Origin: Sordaria brevicollis | Lineage: Eukaryota > Ascomycota > Sordariomycetes > Sordariales > Sordariaceae | Direction: 5' to 3' | DNA length: 64,000 nt | Assembly (NCBI GenBank): GCA_033439795.1 | Contig: JAUTDP010000002.1 | Coordinates: forward strand, 4,464,001-4,528,000 | Part shown: piece after piece, positions 35,366 to 49,128 of the stretch | Numbering within the stretch: the stretch's first letter is position 1 | Layout of the letters: the number at the start of each line of letters is the position of its first letter | Notes under the pieces: model-generated | Told to the model about the DNA's origin: nothing | What the model saw: only the letters and a program-made list of their open reading frames with translations | Database searches by the model: none | Translations under genes and position numbers: made by a program

Positions 35366-38057
35366 CCTGCCGCCCTCGTCACAAAGCACGAGCACGACAC
35401 CACCTGCTCCTCTATCCTAGCGCCTGGTGATGCCCAGTGGTCACTGCAGATCGAAAAGTGATGGTATCCCAGCCGATGGACCAGGACTTTTCGGCATTAT
35501 CCGCACACGCGTGTGCAGTTTCAATATCGGCGATCCAGTGACAAGTGTCGGGGGAGAGTGGGGATAGCTTCACTTTTCGTCTCGCCTTCTCTTTCGTCCG
35601 TCGTCGCAAGGCCATTTGCTGGTAGTTGCACACAAAAATACTGGACAAATTGCTCCGTCCTCGGTGCCTCCTCACACTGCGGCTGAACTGAATCACCGCT
35701 ACTTCTTCATGTCGCTACATCAAAACCCGACATCGCCGGTGTCAACAAGCTCATGACATGATGGTTCGACGTGGCTTTTGTTTTACTAGCCGTTTGCAGA
35801 TCCCGTCTGTCGAGCACCGCCTCCTCAACAAACCCCATTCTCCAGCTTTTTACTCCAGGAAGATCAGTAAAAACCGGAGATCACGGAGAAGAAGCCCACG
35901 GGGCAAAGGAGCGGAAATAACACCAATGTGTGGAGGTTGGACGTTGAAGTCGGAGTGGTCTCCGGATTGCCAAAACCGTACGCAACCGGCAGTGCCGGAC
36001 TTCCTGTCCCCATGCTCACACGCCATTGGATGATCGCCTTTGTTTACCCCCTATAATTACCCCTGAAACACCATGTCGCCCGAATAATGAAAATGTAAAC
36101 ATCGACGTCGCATGCGTGTCATGGCATCATAGAGAGTGACCCCAACCTCCGAGGTCTCTCTCCACCTGTCGTCACTCCGGCGCATTGTCGGTGGCATGGC
36201 GCACGTGTGAGAGCACCGGTGATGGTTTGTCAACGTTTGTGTTCATGGATCTAATCTGATGCCCGATTGGCAACGAGCTTTCCGTACTCGCAAAAAGAAG
36301 TCGAGATTTGCACAGCAGTTGCGCGCGCCAAGTGCGCCTGTGAATTGGATTTTCGATTTCGATTTCACAGGTTGTGGATCGGCATCCTACCCACCGTGCT
36401 GAGCCAAACCAGATCCGGCATGCTGGAACCCTACCTGGGCCAGTCTTGGCGCCAGATGCCAGATGGTAACCTAGGAGACGGAGAGGTTCTCACGACAGCC
36501 CTGAGCCCTAACCTGGCCGCCCTTGCCGCTCACGAGCCCTAGCACGATAGGCTTGTGGGGCGGATAAATGTTGCATGTGTTATGTTCGCCGTAGAGATGT
36601 CAGAACCCTTACAATATGTATCGTGGACCCTGACAGTAGCCGGTATCTGATGCCCACGGCATTTGATTTACAGTAGCAAGAATTGTGCGCTGCCCTTCAT
36701 CTGTAAGATCACGGAAGGTGATAGCTGCGCACTAGAGATCCGATAGCCAAGTAAAGTGGTTAGCAATATCGGTTCCAGGTTGTGGTCGTGAAGTGGTCGT
36801 ACGTGAAGACTACCCGTGCCACGCCCCCACTTTTTTGGGCACTCGAAACTCGCACCCCCTAAACCGAATGAGCCAAACCTCTTGGTAGCTTCGGAGCCCT
36901 CGCTAGCTCGGAACCCTGGCGGTATAGCGTGGCTTCCACTGTTAGCACATCTGAAAAAGTCCACCTTACAACGTCATCAAGACATTCTGTCTTCCCAACC
37001 CCACATCGGCGCTACCCGCCCTCCTTTCCGAAAAACTTCACCACAGCGCCGTCACGACAACGAACGGCCGGCGCTGTTGACCGTGTTCGCCAGTGCTGGC
37101 TTTCCGACCTGAATCTCCACAATTCTTCACCGAACATGGCCGCGCCAAGCCAAAGTTAGGGCTAAGGGCCAGATTCCCACTATCTCCGTTGCGCTTTTAC
37201 GCTGTTTGGGTGCAATTTAGCTGTCGATCCCGAGCAACGATTGCGATGCCAGCAATAAGTGGAAGCCGCCAACAAAAAGGTTGATCGTGGATACGGTGGG
37301 GGAATCATGGACGAAACTCGGTCTTGCTCGGTGGCTCGGTTGGGCCGTATTGGACGAAACGCGCGAAGCCATCTGAGTGACAATGGCCCATCCACTCTTG
37401 TGCATGGCCAGGAACAAGCTGAGTCAGTGAAATCCAGTCATCCACTTTGTGTGTTGGTTTGCTATCGGTGAGCAATGCTGCTGGCGCAAGTCCCGACGAC
37501 GCTGAAAGACAACAGTGATGGTGATGATAAACATGTTTCTGTGGCCGAAGCGGTTGACATGCAAGGAAACAGTTCAGCCGATGAAAGAGCACCGCATTCC
37601 GCTAAATGTTGCGAAAGTGAGACAGATTGATCGTTGATGCATATAGAAAATGGAAAATGGTATATGTAAAAAGCAGATGATATAGCAAAAGACCTTCCAA
37701 CTTTTTGTTTTCGCTCTCTTTTTATAATGCCGCCAACTCCAGTGCCATATATGCAATGCCTTCATACCCAAACAAGACAAAACGAAGCCTTGATGCAATT
37801 GGTATAGACAGAATTGTGAAAATGAATCGTCTCGTTCGTGCCACTTCAATACCCAAAGGAGACAAAAGGAAAAGGAAAGAAAACGGAAGTACGCCTCCCT
37901 GCTGCGCCGGTGTACATGTAGAGAAAAGCTACCATGTGACAATCATGTACCAAGGTACATGACCTCATGGTTGTAATTTCGAGACCCTGAACGGGACAAG
38001 GGTATCCGAGAAAAGGCAAGAAACATCGCGTCGTTGGTGTAACTTTGACAGATCTCA
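35366..38057. other. Intergenic DNA, no supported gene
   Basis: Normal composition resumes right after the LTR. Short frames (up to 98 codons in 35412-37400) show nothing recognisable. The last few hundred bases are expected to be the 3' UTR of the minus-strand copper-fist gene. Confidence 0.55.
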
Positions 38058-39825
38058 TCATGATGAGCCGTCCCAAAGAGGGTGGACAGTGCCATCGGCT
38101 GGGGCAGGGTCTTGAAGAGCCAAACCGCCATAGTGAGTGATCCAGAAAGCCGGATCATCCTCGAGGGGAAAGTTGCTGAAATCGGGCAGGTTGGCCGTCA
38201 ACAGGCTCGAATCCTCAGTGGTGAGTGACGAGTTGTTTCCCAGGAATTTGGCACCGGCCTTCATCATCTTGAACTCTTCAAAGTCAAGGAAAGGGTCGGC
38301 AGTACCGTAGAGGCTAGGCTGGGGCTGGCCAAAGCCAAAGCCGCTACCAGGGGTGGTGGCACAGAAACCAGACGTGGTCTCCCAGTCATCAAGAGCTGGC
38401 AAGAAGTCTTCGACTTCAGAGATGTCGCCACTGGTAGATGTGTTGGTGGTCAAGGTGGAAAGAGACTCGGATCCGTAGTAATCGAAGGAGCCGTAACTTT
38501 GCGCTTGGCCGTAGCTGGACGGAGCAAAATCCGCCGACTTGTTTCCCAAGTCAAGGCCCTCGTAGTGGCTCCAATCAACCGAGGTGGCACTCAAACCAGC
38601 GCTGAAAAGAGGCTGATCATTGTCCGAGAGGTTGCCAAAGAATTCTGCGCTGTTGGGGACATACGGGGTGTACTTGATACTGGAAAGATCCAGGGGAGGG
38701 AGTTGGCCATTGAGCTGGGCAAAGGTCGAAGAACCCGTCATAAGTGGCGAGGCGGACTCGGACTGAGCTCCACGCTGCATGGCGACGCCACTGCCGCTAA
38801 CGTCCAGGTTGTCAACGGAGCGAGCTCCCAAGCTCGAGGTGGTGCTATGCATTGAGTTGCCCCTGCTGAGCGTGTAAGGGCCGACCTTTTGCGAGGGCCT
38901 GGTATGCTTGTACGTGGGCTTGTGGTGGCCGTTGGCGTCGAAAGACAGCATAGCATCCGAGCTGGCGGTGTTGGCCCTGCGTCTGCTCTTGGAAACAGAC
39001 TTTGAGGAGCTTCGCGAGACTGAAGAGCAGCTCTTGTCCGAGTCCGATTCGGGGACGGTTTCGAGCTGAGGATGCTCCTTCTTATGGCAACAGGTGCAAC
39101 GACCACCATGGTTGCAACAGCAGCTTTCTGCAAGTAGACGATATGACAGTCAGACAAAGCACAGCCTCATCAACCCGGCACAGCGAAGACTGGATGCTCA
39201 CCCTTGTGACCCTCGACCGTTACTTGCAAGTGAATACACTTGCTCGTCTTTTCACCGCAGTCGCATTTGACGTGCGAGGCGCGATACTTGCGCATGGACC
39301 GACAGTGCTGACATTGCGAAACCGGCCGCCCCTTCTTGTTGATGTGCTGGAGAGGACGATCTGCAGTCGCACCGCGCAAAATTAGCGAAAATTCCCAACG
39401 CAAAGAACCGGTGTCAAGACGACTGGCTAGACGTTGCCAATTGCAAGTGCTGCGCCTTTGGTGACCAGGAATTGATTTCCCCTTCATCAATGCCCTTTCC
39501 CGGCCCCATCCGTCTCGAGCTGTCCGGATCCGAGTGCCCACGGCTGTTCACGGTTTCCCACGGTTCTGCGATCTGGGGGTTTGAACAAGGCCAGTCGCCT
39601 CGCCTCAGAACCAGCCAGGTTCCAGTACCACCCAAGACCTCCTTTCGCCCCCTTGCCTTTCAAGCCGACCCTCCAGTGCAGTGCAGTATGGATCAAGTGG
39701 TAGGGCTATAACGGGATGGAATGCGAACTCGGCAGAATGGGTTACTCACCGTGATGTTGGCAGTTGCTCACACGATGGCCCCTGACACAGGCCTCGCAAG
39801 CCCACTTTTCACCGTTGATAAGCAT
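38058..39825 (-). CDS. Copper-fist transcription factor (3 exons)
   Basis: Minus-strand exons 39825-39750, 39360-39202 and 39127-38058 are joined by a 389-nt intron and a 74-nt intron with GTGAGT/GTGAGC donors, giving 434 residues. The N-terminus begins MLINGEKWACEACVRGHR and carries the zinc module C10-x2-C13-x8-C22-x-H24 and the minor-groove motif KGRP (35-38), diagnostic of the copper-fist family (Ace1, Mac1, Amt1, GRISEA). A second Cys cluster, C81-C82-C83 then C89-x-C91-C92, follows at the exon 3 start and may bind Cu(I). The rest is Ser/Thr-rich with an acidic, aromatic C-terminal half suited to activation. Family members control copper uptake or copper detoxification genes in the nucleus, and the sequence does not decide which. 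The start codon is fixed by the conserved family N-terminus. Confidence 0.95.
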
Positions 39826-40606
39826 GGTTGTTGAAGGTTTCGGGGTTTGGTGTTGTTGAAGGTTATGGTTATGCTGGCGATCGGACCTCAGACTTCAGGC
39901 CTCGAGAATGCTGGAGCTAGCAACGGAAGGTTGGGTGGGTTGAAATATCTAGAAACCGCTGACGTGGTGTGCGGTGACGCTGTTGCGGAATCGGAGCTTG
40001 GTTCCTCGCACAAGAAGCCTTCTGCCAAACTTTTTTTTCCTTCCTTCCCCAAAAACTGTTATGTGTGCCACCTGGTAGCGGTTCCTGTATCTGCGACTCG
40101 GCTCCTTCAAGATCGGTACTCGGGACTGTGTGTCGGTGGTTTGCTGCTCAAGAGGCAACCAGAAGAGACTCGACCGGAAGATAGGGTAAAGTATCGATGC
40201 TACGATTATAGGCTGGCTGTGCACTGTATAAGTGCTGCGGTCGAGATCCCCGGGGGTGATTGGAGGGTGGTCAAGTGCACTGAAGGTGATGTGGATGCGT
40301 GCTGTCGCCTCGGGAGGGATGGGCACTTTGGGGGAAAGATTTAAAGTGGAAAAAAAGATGTCGAACACGCAAACTCTCAAATGCTCTTATCGATGCGCTC
40401 GGGGTATAGGTCGACGGGAAACGGGGTGGGAATAAGGCCAAAAACAAAAAAGGAATTGGGAAAGCAAGAGATGCCGATGACTCCGGTCAAGAACAATGCC
40501 TAGCAGCAAGCATATAAAGATGGCAGATAGGACCAGGCAAGGTGGGCTTGGAGTGGGGACTTTTTTTTGACCAAAAGTTCGTGTGTAAGTCGCGGGCGCG
40601 AGAGCG

Positions 40607-40646
40607 ACGGTGGGCAACGGTGGGCAACGGTGGGCAACGGTGGGCT
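40607..40646 (+). repeat. 10-bp tandem repeat, TGGGCAACGG x4
   Basis: Three exact and one partial unit of TGGGCAACGG, 0.8 kb upstream of the copper-fist ATG. A related TTGCCCGCTG repeat occurs at 60185-60221. Confidence 0.85.
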
Positions 40647-43600
40647 GGCTAGCACGGTGGGCGGATGGTAAAAGAGGTGACGGGGCCCTGGTTACGGTCG
40701 CTCTTTCTTGGTACGGGGTCCTGGGGGGGTTGCCCGACCGGGGACTCCAACGGAGACCGACTGGAAATTGGCGGACGCAAGTGGGGCTCCTAGGACATGG
40801 AACACCACTTCTGTCTCCTGCAATCCTGCTGCAACCTCACGGGATGATGTCGGGAGGGTTCGCCAGGGGGGAATGGGGATCTCGGCTGAGCTGCAATGTT
40901 GGGGGACCAACCTGGCGACCAACCTGGCGGATTTGAGTCGAGGTGGGGTGAAGATTGCTGACTGTATTCGCGGAGTAAGATGTATCGTCGGTATGTTTCG
41001 GTAAGGTAATTTTCCCAGCTCAAGAGTCGAGATATCGGCTCAGCGACAGTAGCTTGTGAGGACCTTAATTTGTCTGGCGAAGAGTTGCTTGAGAGAACCA
41101 AGATGTTGCGGCAACCGGACAAAAGGTCAAGCACATGTCCAGGCCGATCAAAGCAAGGTAGATAGGCCTTTGTGTCGGACAGGTGTCTTGATCGCCAAGG
41201 GGAGGTGACGAAGGTGAGACGCTGCTCTCATTGGAAACGCAAAGGAGGCAAAGAGAAGAAGGCGAGGAGAGCAGAACAGAACGGAGCAAGGTATCTCAAG
41301 GTCGGGCAGGCGGCGGACAGAGGGTGATGCGGCCCTTTTAATTGTCTCCCAGTCCAGGTCTTCTCCGATATGGATATGGGCATAGAGGTATGGGGGGAGT
41401 TTTCCGGGGAAGGCACCTTTACCTGACCTGGTGAGGATGGCATGGCATGGCATGGCATGGGCCACGGCGGGATAAGAGCGGCCGAGAAAAAAAAAAGAGA
41501 TCATGATGAATGGATCGCTGCCCATGCTGCCCACTGCATTGCTGTTGATGAACCACCGAGACCACCACAAGCAGACAGACTGGCACTGCATCCCGTCGTT
41601 CATTGCTGGACACCATGGTGGGATGGGCTGCCGTTTGGGGTGCGGTCCATTGATCCATTGAGCTATGGTCAAAATAAGGCTAGCAAATGTTGCAGAACAT
41701 GGGGATATCCAACAAGATGATCGATTGGCAGGAAGTGGAAGCAGAACCCCCAAGCCGGGAACAACCAGGCGAGCCCGGGGTGAGGTAACGAAAGTCACGA
41801 AACGGGAGCTGCCAGATCGGGATGCCATGAGGGCAGGTGCAGGTCAAGTCTGAAGAGAAAGAACCTTCGACCGCAGCTGCACAGTTGTACAAGCCGCAGA
41901 AGAAAGTCGCAGTGACTTTGATGCTTGCATGAGGTACAAGTGGAAGTACATGACTCCAGCCGGCTTAGGGCAAGAACCTCTGGGTAAGCAGTTGCCAATA
42001 TGAAAATATAAGCTGGTAAGCTTCACCTTGACCCTAACCAAGTAGAAACTAAGTCATTGCATTTGTTACAACCACCAGGAGTCTACCCCAATGGACGTTG
42101 AAAGTTACACTACACGCTCCGCTCAGGCACAAGTTTTGTCGCCATCAGAGATCTTACTTGTACATGTAGGTTTTGTTTTCCGTTGTTACAAAGACAATCA
42201 ATTGTCTTGACGAACACAGAAGATTCACAAGTTCCAACACGAGGCAGTCACAACCCCGAGTTCTCCTCAGTGGAAATTGAGTGATCAATTGGAAAGCATG
42301 GCAATGGCAATCGACGGCACGGCGGGCCCCAGCATCAAGGGTCGGGCATTCCCCATTTGAAAGCTGCCCGTCGGTCGTTGGCAGGCGCATGTGGCAGGTT
42401 CGGAGCAGAGCGGGATGAGGGCAGCCATCACCAAGACTCTCCCAAGCCACCAGGGCATCATTGATGTTCGCCTGCCACCCGTCCCTCACTGCATCCCACA
42501 TTCCGCACCTCAGCCAACTCATATGCGAGATGTCTTCATTGGACCCCCATATTCTTCTGTTTGATATCAGTCGCATTGCCCCCAGAGTCAGTAACTTTCC
42601 CATCAGATCGATGATGAGATGACGGGAGCGTGGGGAACTGGGTTGATGCCCACACCACGGTCACAACGTAGCTTCCTCTCAATGTCTGTTGATCATTCTT
42701 CAACGTTGAGGTTGCTGGTTCATTCTTTCCAGAGTGCGGCGATGGGAGGCTCCAGAGTGGGTAGGGTAGCCTTGGTAGGTGCAACCAGCTCGGCTCGGCT
42801 CCTTCCTGGTTCGGGACAGTCTCTTTTGCGAGGAAATGGAAGGAGGATCGTGAGGGTCGTGATCTCACCCTCCGAGTTGCAACTGCATGTGTACATACAG
42901 GTTAATGAGGAGTTACCTATGTACTCCAGCATAGTGAGCGGTAGTGGTTGATACTTCTATCTCCGTTGCCAGGTCGCCGGGGCAGGCACCACCGTGAGAA
43001 TTATGGAGCCCTTCTCTTGGCTTCCAGGGGGTCATGGAAGTCGACCCATTCCCCATTCTGTTGCTCCTGCCCGCTGCGGCCCCATTTTGCACTGCAGGCC
43101 ATCGATTCGCATCGACGGGAGCAACCTCTCATCACACAAGCTCCTGGAAAATGGAACGGTTTCCATCAATAGAATGCACTCGCTTCTCAAATCTCACTTT
43201 CAGTTGTTGCGCACCTCCCACGACAAGCGCGCGCCCAGCCCTCCCATTCGGGCTCTTCCACCCGGCCTTTTCCACTGTCACTTTCGATTACGGGCTTATT
43301 GCATCCTCCTCACGTCCGGCCTCCCCCGGGGTCTATGCGACGAGAGGAAGCCATCCATTCCTGCCTCCCTCTGAGTCCCTCATTTCTGCCTCTCGGTCTC
43401 TCGGTCGCCTATGAGAGATTCCAAAAGAAGGCTGGCGAGAACAGTCTTTTGACGATGGGATACATTGACGAATACCCCCGAATTGGGACCGTGTTAACCC
43501 GTCTCTGTGCATGGTGACAACTGTGTACAGACCTGTGGCTTCCTCCTGGTCGATCATGGACCTTCTCCTCGCTTGCCCAATCCACGCTAGAAAATCGCTA

Positions 43601-46600
43601 CTGTATCTTCTTTGGGCCCAACAACGTCCCATGCTGGCTGATCGGATCAGAGCAACCGAAGACCAACACCTTCTGCACCTCCACAGCGCACATCCACGCC
43701 CGGTAACGGCATCGACGGGCAGCTCTGCAGCCTGAGAGTCCATCAATGGTGGGGTCATCAACGAACTTCCGCCGCTTACAAGGTGAGAGGTGACAGGATG
43801 ACAGCCTGTGAAATCCATTCTCTCAAACATCTCAGCATATCCAAGACATCATCTGCCCTCGGGAATGTCTCACTGTCTTATATGTGGCATTGCAAAATCA
43901 GGATTCAATTTGGACGACTTGGCCGTCTCAAGTCACAAAAGACCTTCTCTGGCTGAATGGCTTCCGTCTTGCGGTCCGTAAGAACACTCATTCTCCCGCA
44001 ATGTTGACAGCTCAAGGATTCAAGGGCCGACTTCGACACAGGTTGCGGATACACGTTCCATCCATGGCATCAACCGGACCGCGCTGCAGCGGTCGCTAAT
44101 GTAAGTGCGACTCAACCATCTTATATCGTCATCAGCAAGCGAAACCAATCAAAACATATTGGAACTTTTGCGACTGCTTGACGAAGAGCCCAACGGTTCC
44201 TTTATATGGAACGCCATACAAGGATCCGTGGAACTTTTACCAGGTCTCTCCGATATCTCGGCCCCGTTGCAAACGTTGCAGCATAAAACACAACACAACT
44301 TCACGGATCTCGAGGCTCTCTCCTTGCCATCCAGGGGCTAACAAGTTCCATACGACCCGACACGGAGCTATGTTACAGCCTCATATCTTTCCATACGGAT
44401 GCCATACTAGGTACAAACGGATCAGCCCCATTGACAAAGAAGTCCGCTGGGTAAGACATGCGGTCCATATCATCTTGGCTACTGTATACCTATCAGTGTG
44501 CCGTCTCTTCCTAGGCCAGCAAGCAGCTTGTGCCGCCTGTTACGGGTCACTGAGCAAACTATATGGAACGCTGATATGTTCGGCTCAAGAGAATGAAGAC
44601 TCAAGATGCCTAAATAGATGGGCTCCACCAAGTTGCATCTTGAAAGGGGCCGACTTTCTCCAGAGTTTCCCCAGAATCGGTAACGACAGGGGGGTATATC
44701 AACCACCTTGCTGACACAATTCGCCGCGTCATGGCCGACTTTGCACCGCGGATGTGACAAAGGGGAGAAGGGCGACGAAAGAAAGACCGGCCGTGCCTCG
44801 AGAAGCACATAAGATCCTGTCCTTGTTGTCGCATTCTCTGGGGTGTACACATGGCCCTTCTGCTGATGCACTCGAGATATGCCACTCTGAGAAGGAGATC
44901 GTGCCGAAGCCCTATGCATGTAATTCGTGATTCGTCCGTCGTTCGGGTCAGCCCGCCTTCTCTCCGTGAAAAAGCCATTTTACCGGGCTTATACCACACA
45001 TTTGCCTAGCCTAGGAGAGTAGCCAAGGCTAGTTGCGAATTTATCCTTCAGGTATGTTTCGAGCTCATACTACCTACCCAATCGTCTTGTTGCTGTTCAG
45101 ACACATTCCGAGTCTGTCCGCTTGAGTTTGTTGAAAGTGCTACGGCTCCCTGTTGGACTGTCATCCTCTCACAATTGATCAAAGTCACACGGCGCATGGG
45201 ATGTGTAGGACCAGCCAGGCTCAATCTTGATTTTCCTCCAGCAGCAACTCGACATCATGTGAAATATCATTGAGTGTGTCGACCGCCTGACCTCGGATTG
45301 ATGGTAGTACCGAAGTGATATATCACGTTCGTATGGGAGTCTCATTCAACGGGAATTGCAAGAAAACCATAGCCCATGGTTAACAGCGGTTGAACACACG
45401 GCAAATTCAAACTTGGGGAGTGTATAGTTCGGAAACTGGGGTCTAAAAAACGGGCATCTTCCTTTTGTCCTTGGACTCTTGTGCCAAGGTGAATATCGCC
45501 AGCTTGGCTCTTTCTGGGCGTCACATTGCTGACATGGTAAAGTCCAAACAGAAGCGACAAGAGCACGAGTGTATCCTCGACACTGTTCTACCGAGCAAAG
45601 TCGACTTGCATGCTGATATGTAATATCTCAGTGCCGAAAATTAGACGGGTGTGTGATCACAAGGCAACTTAATCGGCTTGTGTTACCTACCGAACCGGCT
45701 CGATACATCAAATGCTTTTTTTTTCTGCGAATTGTTCTAGAAGAACCAGCCGCAAGCTCTTCCCAATCGCATTCAGGGCATGTGCCTTTTGTCATTTCCT
45801 CGGGGCTCAAAAGTGAAAAGAGTTCGGGGTAATACGGAATAAGAACCGAACAGGTGACGGGATATTCGACACTAACACACATATGCCGTCGCCGCGATTT
45901 AGTTACTTCAATTTATGTAGGCCAGGCGACATATCACGTTCCTCGAAAGAAATCCTTTTGATTCCTCGGGATTTTTCTTCACTTCACTTCATCACATAAA
46001 CAGCTTCAACAATGACTCGGAGCCAAGCCACATGAGTTCGTTGCGTCTATGTAATGTAATGTTGAAAGTTGCTGCAATGATCTGCTCACAAATATTTTCA
46101 GGGATTCAGCTTGGCTTTACTAAGTCTAACTACTCGGGCCAAAGGGAGCGGGGGAAGTGCTCTTCCACATTTTTCCTCCTCTCCGGCAGCCAGAGACTCA
46201 AGCATCGCATGGTTAGTTCTCACGATGGATCACGGTGATGCGGTACTGAAAAAATACCAAAAAGCTGTCCGCAAAAGAATGCTTTCGGTCTCAGCAACCT
46301 CAGTTGACCCGTGTGAAGAGGCATTGGCTGGTAGGTATAGAACGCTGAGCTTAGTGAGCTTGTGTGAAGTGAGGTACTGGAACTCTGACAATCGGCAACT
46401 TGGTTCAAGTACGGTTCTTCATCAGGAGCTCAGATGTAAGGTGCTCTTGGTGGTCGGCACCTACATGGTGGTTGGCCCCCAACCTCTTAGTGAAAATGAC
46501 GTTAAGTATTCTCAATTGTCTGGAGCATGGCGTGCAACGCTAGGGACAACCGCGGCGGACAAGAACGAAACTTCCCCTATGTAAAACTCGTTTTGGCAAT

Positions 46601-48831
46601 CAATTGCTATGGGTCAATCTGGGTCAATTGGTCTTGCTACTGGTCAACCGAGAAGCTGTGATGGTGGTCGCCGTCGCAAGAGTTTCTTCATGTCATTGTC
46701 GTGGTTGATGAAGAAAAGAGTGGGGTTGATCAAAGAAGAAATGCCAAGCATTCAGAGTGGAGTCGACGTACATCAAAAGCTTAACTTGGCCTAGCGGCAG
46801 TCATCGGAGCAGGGCCCTTCCTCTTGTGCCCCTCTTCACCACCTGGGCTTCTTGCAAAGACGCAATCCGCCTGAATTTTCACCTTTCATCAAAACCCCCA
46901 CGTCTGACAAGCTTCAATTTCCTGGACGCAATTGAAATCATCCTGTCTTGCCTGTCCCCATCCTCTGCCCAGCTTCTTTCTGCCCTATCTTTTTCCTCCT
47001 TCTGGCTGGGCTGTCAACCCCACGACGCCAATCATGGTCGTCATGAAGTTGTTCATCCTGCTGCTCTCTTTTTGACGATCGCACCGCACGCATTTCTTCG
47101 TTTTTTTTTATTCTTGAATGCAAGCCACGGAATTGCGAAATTGGCACGTCACACCGGCCCTACCTCCGGCCTCGCCGTCTACCGAAGCACACACACGAGG
47201 AGACAAGCGAACACAACACACAAAAGTTGCACGACCGAACATGAAAAGCTCGGCCCGCTTGGCCCAATCATCCATTCCTTCTTCGTCCCCTCTCTTTGAT
47301 TCTCAATGCCCTTTCTCTCCTCTCCATTCCGAAAGTGCAACACCAAACCCAGGCCCCGTACGCAGCGGCGTTCACCACAAAAGTTCATTCAGCTCTCCTG
47401 CCTCAACTTTACCCAAGCCTTGTGACAGGTTACTGCTGGCGGTTAACCCGTCAAGCCCTGTGTGTAGCTCGTTATAGCTGTGCTCCGTGGCTTTGGGAGA
47501 GGATTGAAGAGGCAGGCTGAGATGACATGTTCTGAGGTGAGCTGCTGCTGCAGGGACACGGCTTGGCTCAGCTTCACAAAGCTTCTTGAGGACGACCTCC
47601 TTGAGAAAGCTGCTGGACATGACATTGCACCAACGCCTCGAGACATCTTATTGTGCAAGGCGCGATGCGGCGAGGACCGTCAATATCGTCTTTGATACAC
47701 CCATACTTGATACCTCCTATCACCACAATGGGGGTCATCCATGATACTCCCGTGGTCTATCACACCATCAAGCCATCCTCGCCACTAGCAAATTGTGGCT
47801 TGCCTACCCTGCCCTTTACCACAGAACCTCTTTTTTGCCAAGCAAGGTGTTCGCTTCATGGCGTTCGTCTACATGTCTACGTCTCAAACTGGTTGACGAT
47901 GGATATCCCAAGCTTCAATGGCTAGATTGACAACTATATCAAACCCAATGCTGGGCGCCCGTGTTGACCGTCTCGTCTTGAGCTTCACATGATATCCGGG
48001 AATCAGTGGAGGTTACATTTCTATACCTCAGTTGACAACGTCTGTTGTCTTTCCAAAGCCATTTTGTTCTCCTGGGGACCGGGGGAGTTCATGAGGGGAA
48101 CCTCTACCTTCTCCCCGGTCTAGATGTTTGCAGGTGGATGGTGCCATTCATGGTCCGTCGACCGGGCAAAAGGGGAAAAGGTAGGTAGTCAGCCAGCATC
48201 ATCAACCATTCAACTGGGACACCTTCATGGTGGTGTGTCTGATCTGATCCCCCTCTTTTTGTCCCAGCCCATTAACACGCCTTCCCTCCCCTCACCCACG
48301 TAAACCTGCATACCACTTCTGAAAATCGTAGAAGCAACGGGATTGTGTCGGTATTGAAGCTGTGAAAAGCGCTGGAAACGGGCCATGGTTCGTTCCATTT
48401 GGCGTTTTCCCAATCGTTACATCTTGATTATCTAACCTATACCCTCTCTCAACCACACACCACACACGTTCAGCTGGTTGCATGCCACCATCCACACCTT
48501 TACCAGCTACATACATGCTTTTCGTAAACGTCATTGCAACATCCAGTGCTCTCGAAAAGGTTCTGGAATAACTGGAAGTCATTCTTTCCGAAACGCATGT
48601 ACCCTCTACACGCAGCCAGTTAGCCCTTCTAGGCTTCCCACAGGCCCATTCACATCCCCCTCAATCAGACAAGACAACACAAGTCCACAACCGACTGCCG
48701 CTATCTTGTGCTTCCTTCCAGAGCAAGTAGGCAGGTATGCAGTCGGGTTACCGATTTCAGGTCGGACGGACATCCCGCCGTGTCCTGTGTATCCATCCCC
48801 TACTGGTAGGCACCCTACTCGCCGTACTCGT

Positions 48832-48853
48832 GCCTGCCTGCCTGCCTGCCTGC
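48832..48853. repeat. CCTG tetranucleotide microsatellite
   Basis: Five and a half tandem CCTG units in otherwise non-repetitive DNA 230 bases left of the Harbinger-like element. Confidence 0.8.
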
Positions 48854-49081
48854 CGCCCTACGTCCTTGTGCCGCCTTGTGTGCGGTGAACGTTTGGTGCC
48901 TGCCAATGCTTTCTGTTTCTATGTTGTGTCACGCCATGATCTATGCTTCATGGAGGACAAAACTTTGGTTGTCGGAGCGGGACCGGAAGCATAGCGACGG
49001 TGGTACTTCCGTCTCAACTGCCTTCACCGTCGGAGTCGGAGTCGGCGCAATTCAGGGCGGATGGGTCATTGGTAGTTTTAG

Positions 49082-49128
49082 GGCCCGTTCGGTAGCGGAC
49101 TGCTTGCTCCCAGCAGTACAGACTTCTG
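49082..49128 (+). repeat. Left terminal inverted repeat
   Basis: 47 bp. Compared with the right end it keeps GCTTGCTCCC and CAGACTTCTG, where the other copy has transitions (ACTTACTCC, TAGATTTCTG). Confidence 0.88.

Larger units (their letters stand above)
39826..49081. other. 9.2-kb stretch without a supported gene
   Basis: The first 1 kb should contain the copper-fist promoter and leader, including a 10-bp tandem repeat at 40607-40646. Beyond it many overlapping frames of 60-226 codons occur on both strands, but none has a recognisable domain or consistent splice structure. Short repeats include GGCAT units (about 41440-41460) and CCTG units (48832-48853). Composition is ordinary and not RIP-mutated. 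Confidence 0.5.

Noticed and set aside
41148..41828. 226-codon minus-strand frame in the gene-poor interval
   Set aside because: It has no recognisable domain, no splice-supported extension and low-complexity segments (GGCAT repeats), and it overlaps other frames of similar length on both strands.
43800..43820. Fifteen-base match to the left gypsy LTR edge (TGACAGCCTGTGAAA)
   Set aside because: The match spans host flank plus LTR start and stops after 15 bases with no further LTR similarity, so chance is the simplest reading.
44178..44714. 178-codon plus-strand frame
   Set aside because: There is no domain, the composition is mixed, and an overlapping 146-codon frame lies on the other strand. 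This is chance openness in GC-balanced DNA.
46111..46584. 157-codon plus-strand frame
   Set aside because: Nothing recognisable, no intron signals that extend it and no support from neighbouring frames.
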